DNA of 64,000 nucleotides from Luidia sarsii (taxonomy: Eukaryota; Echinodermata; Asteroidea; Paxillosida; Luidiidae), in the NCBI GenBank assembly GCA_949987565.1, contig OX465109.1, positions 11,548,509-11,612,508 on the forward strand, read 5' to 3'. The position numbers and the translations under genes were made by a program. Below, piece by piece: positions 63,201 to 64,000 of the stretch; positions within the stretch are counted from its first letter, which is position 1, and every line of letters begins with the position of its first letter. A model generated the notes under the pieces. That model was not told the DNA's origin, ran no database searches, and saw only the letters and a program-made list of their open reading frames with translations.

Positions 63201-64000
63201 ATATCTCCTTCGATATTAATTTCACAAAGCTAAAACTTGGCTTCCTAAGAGTCCTTGAAATAGGCTATCGACTAGTATTAAATTGATTAATTTCGGACAA
63301 GAACACGTGAAATCATCATCAAACAAATGGAACTCACCCTTATCAGTGAGGCAGCTTGTATCTCTGGAATGTACAGCATAACAGTCGGCGCAGTGTTCCT
63401 GGAAAGAAAAATTACTTTGCAGGATAATATCTCCTTCAAAATTACATTCACAAAGCTAAAACTTGGCCTACAATGTGTCCTTGGGATAGGCTATCGACTA
63501 GTGTTAAAATATTTGAAATCGGACAAGAACCAATGAAAGCATCATCAAGCAAAGGCAACTCACCCTTAGCAGAGAGGGAGCTTGTATCTCTGGAATGAAG
63601 CGCATAACAGTCGGTGCAGTGTTCCTGGAAAGAAAAAGAAACTTTGCGGGTGAATATCTCCTTCGATATTAATTTCACAAAGCTAAAACTTGGCTTGCAA
63701 AGAGTCCTTGAAATAGGCTATCGACTAGTATTAAATTGATTAATTTCGGACAAGAACACGTGAAATCATCATCAAGCAAATGGAACTCACCCTTATCAGT
63801 GAGGCAGCTTGTATCTCTGGAATGTACAGCATAACAGTCGGCTCAGTGTTTCTGGAAAGAAAAATCACTTTGCAGGATAATATCTCCTTCAAAATTACAT
63901 TCACAAAGCTAAAACTTGGCCTACAATGTGTCCTTGGGATAGGCTTTCGACTAGTGTTAAAATATTTGAAATCGGACAAGAACCAATAAAAGCATCATCA
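60278..64000 (+). repeat. Third copy of the 28-monomer higher-order repeat, truncated by window edge
   Basis: This follows 41,033-44,755 at offset 19,245 and 47,372 onward at offset 12,906. It keeps the markers GGCATGCACTGAG, GAAATCATCTTTAAGC, CCTGTAAAG (near 63,173) and AAAGGCAACTC (near 63,552). A private change is CACAATGCTAAAAC near 61,413. It lacks the extra dimer of copy 2 and so resembles copy 1 in layout. Confidence 0.85.
63905..64000 (+). repeat. Partial satellite monomer at right edge
   Basis: The last monomer start is the AAAG at 63,905; 96 bases remain before the window ends. It carries the GGCTTTCGAC and ACCAATAAAAGC markers of the 44,700 and 51,490 copies. The array continues to the right. 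Confidence 0.95.

Larger units (their letters stand above)
1..64000 (+). repeat. Tandem satellite array, 226/227-bp monomers in 453-bp dimers
   Basis: The entire window is head-to-tail copies of one repeat. Anchors such as CACAAAGCTAAAACTTGGC and GGCAGCTTGTATCTCTGGAA recur about every 226.5 bp from end to end, always on this strand. Two monomer classes alternate. A carries ATGGAACTCACCCTTATCAG and AACACGTGAAATC; B carries AGGGAACTCACCCTTAGCAG and AACCAATGAAAGC. One A plus one B measures 453 bp (for example 13,631 to 13,857 to 14,084). No unrelated sequence, inverted monomer or mobile element was seen. Uniform orientation, higher-order structure and lack of genes are typical of eukaryotic centromeric or heterochromatic satellites. 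That assignment is inference, and the family is not recognised by name. Confidence 0.98.

Noticed and set aside
260..63989. Many ORFs of 61-101 codons on both strands
   Set aside because: They overlap on opposite strands, stop within each dimer, follow the repeat register exactly and vary as the DNA varies. They reflect tandem copying, not genes.
1..64000. CRISPR array
   Set aside because: There are no short direct repeats with unique spacers. The whole 226/227-bp monomer is the repeat and nothing unique lies between copies.
1..64000. Ribosomal DNA or 5S/tRNA tandem array
   Set aside because: No rRNA or tRNA sequence, internal promoter box or tRNA fold was recognised in the monomer.
1..64000. 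Transposable element or LTR internal repeats
   Set aside because: No terminal inverted repeats, target duplications, primer-binding site or transposase, integrase or reverse-transcriptase motif was seen. All sequence belongs to the monomer family.

Overview
The whole 64 kb window is one uninterrupted block of satellite DNA. No protein-coding gene, RNA gene, CRISPR array, transposon or single-copy sequence can be supported anywhere in it. The basic repeat is about 226.5 bp, in two alternating, related forms: A (about 226 bp) and B (about 227 bp). Together they make a 453-bp dimer. Every monomer lies in the same orientation. Dividing the length from the first monomer start (37) to the last (63,905) gives about 282 complete monomers, with a partial monomer at each edge. 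A typical A monomer has about 39% G+C.

This organisation points to a eukaryotic chromosome, most likely centromeric, pericentromeric or other constitutive heterochromatin from a long-read assembly. I do not recognise the monomer family and cannot name the species. No canonical CENP-B box is present.

Above the dimer there are nested higher-order repeats, recognised from marker substitutions recurring at fixed offsets. (1) 1-8.2 kb: a 4,077-bp repeat whose second copy carries nested 907-bp and 453-bp duplications. (2) 8.2-12.3 kb: a 1,586-bp (7-monomer) tandem duplication in which A/B alternation breaks down, followed by a looser 1,133-bp relation. (3) 12.4-13.6 kb: one dimer repeated three times. 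(4) 13.6-14.8 kb: a segment resembling 3.5-4.8 kb. (5) 14.69-23.75 kb: two copies of a 4,531-bp block, each built from 1,359-bp (6-monomer) units. (6) 23.75-25.9 kb: a linker, then two copies of a 7,247-bp (32-monomer) block to 40.4 kb, with older 3,397-, 2,944- and 6,341-bp relations inside. (7) 39.9-53.0 kb: two copies of a 6,339-bp (28-monomer) block, the second enlarged by one 453-bp dimer; a third copy starts near 60.3 kb and runs off the window. (8) 53.5-58.9 kb: two copies of a 2,718-bp (12-monomer) block.

Several exchange points can be placed within 8-20 bp because flanking marker bases switch from one parental monomer type to another. The picture fits repeated unequal exchange and/or gene conversion between monomers. 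The many short reading frames on both strands are a by-product: they recur because the repeat recurs, overlap each other on opposite strands, and stop within each dimer.
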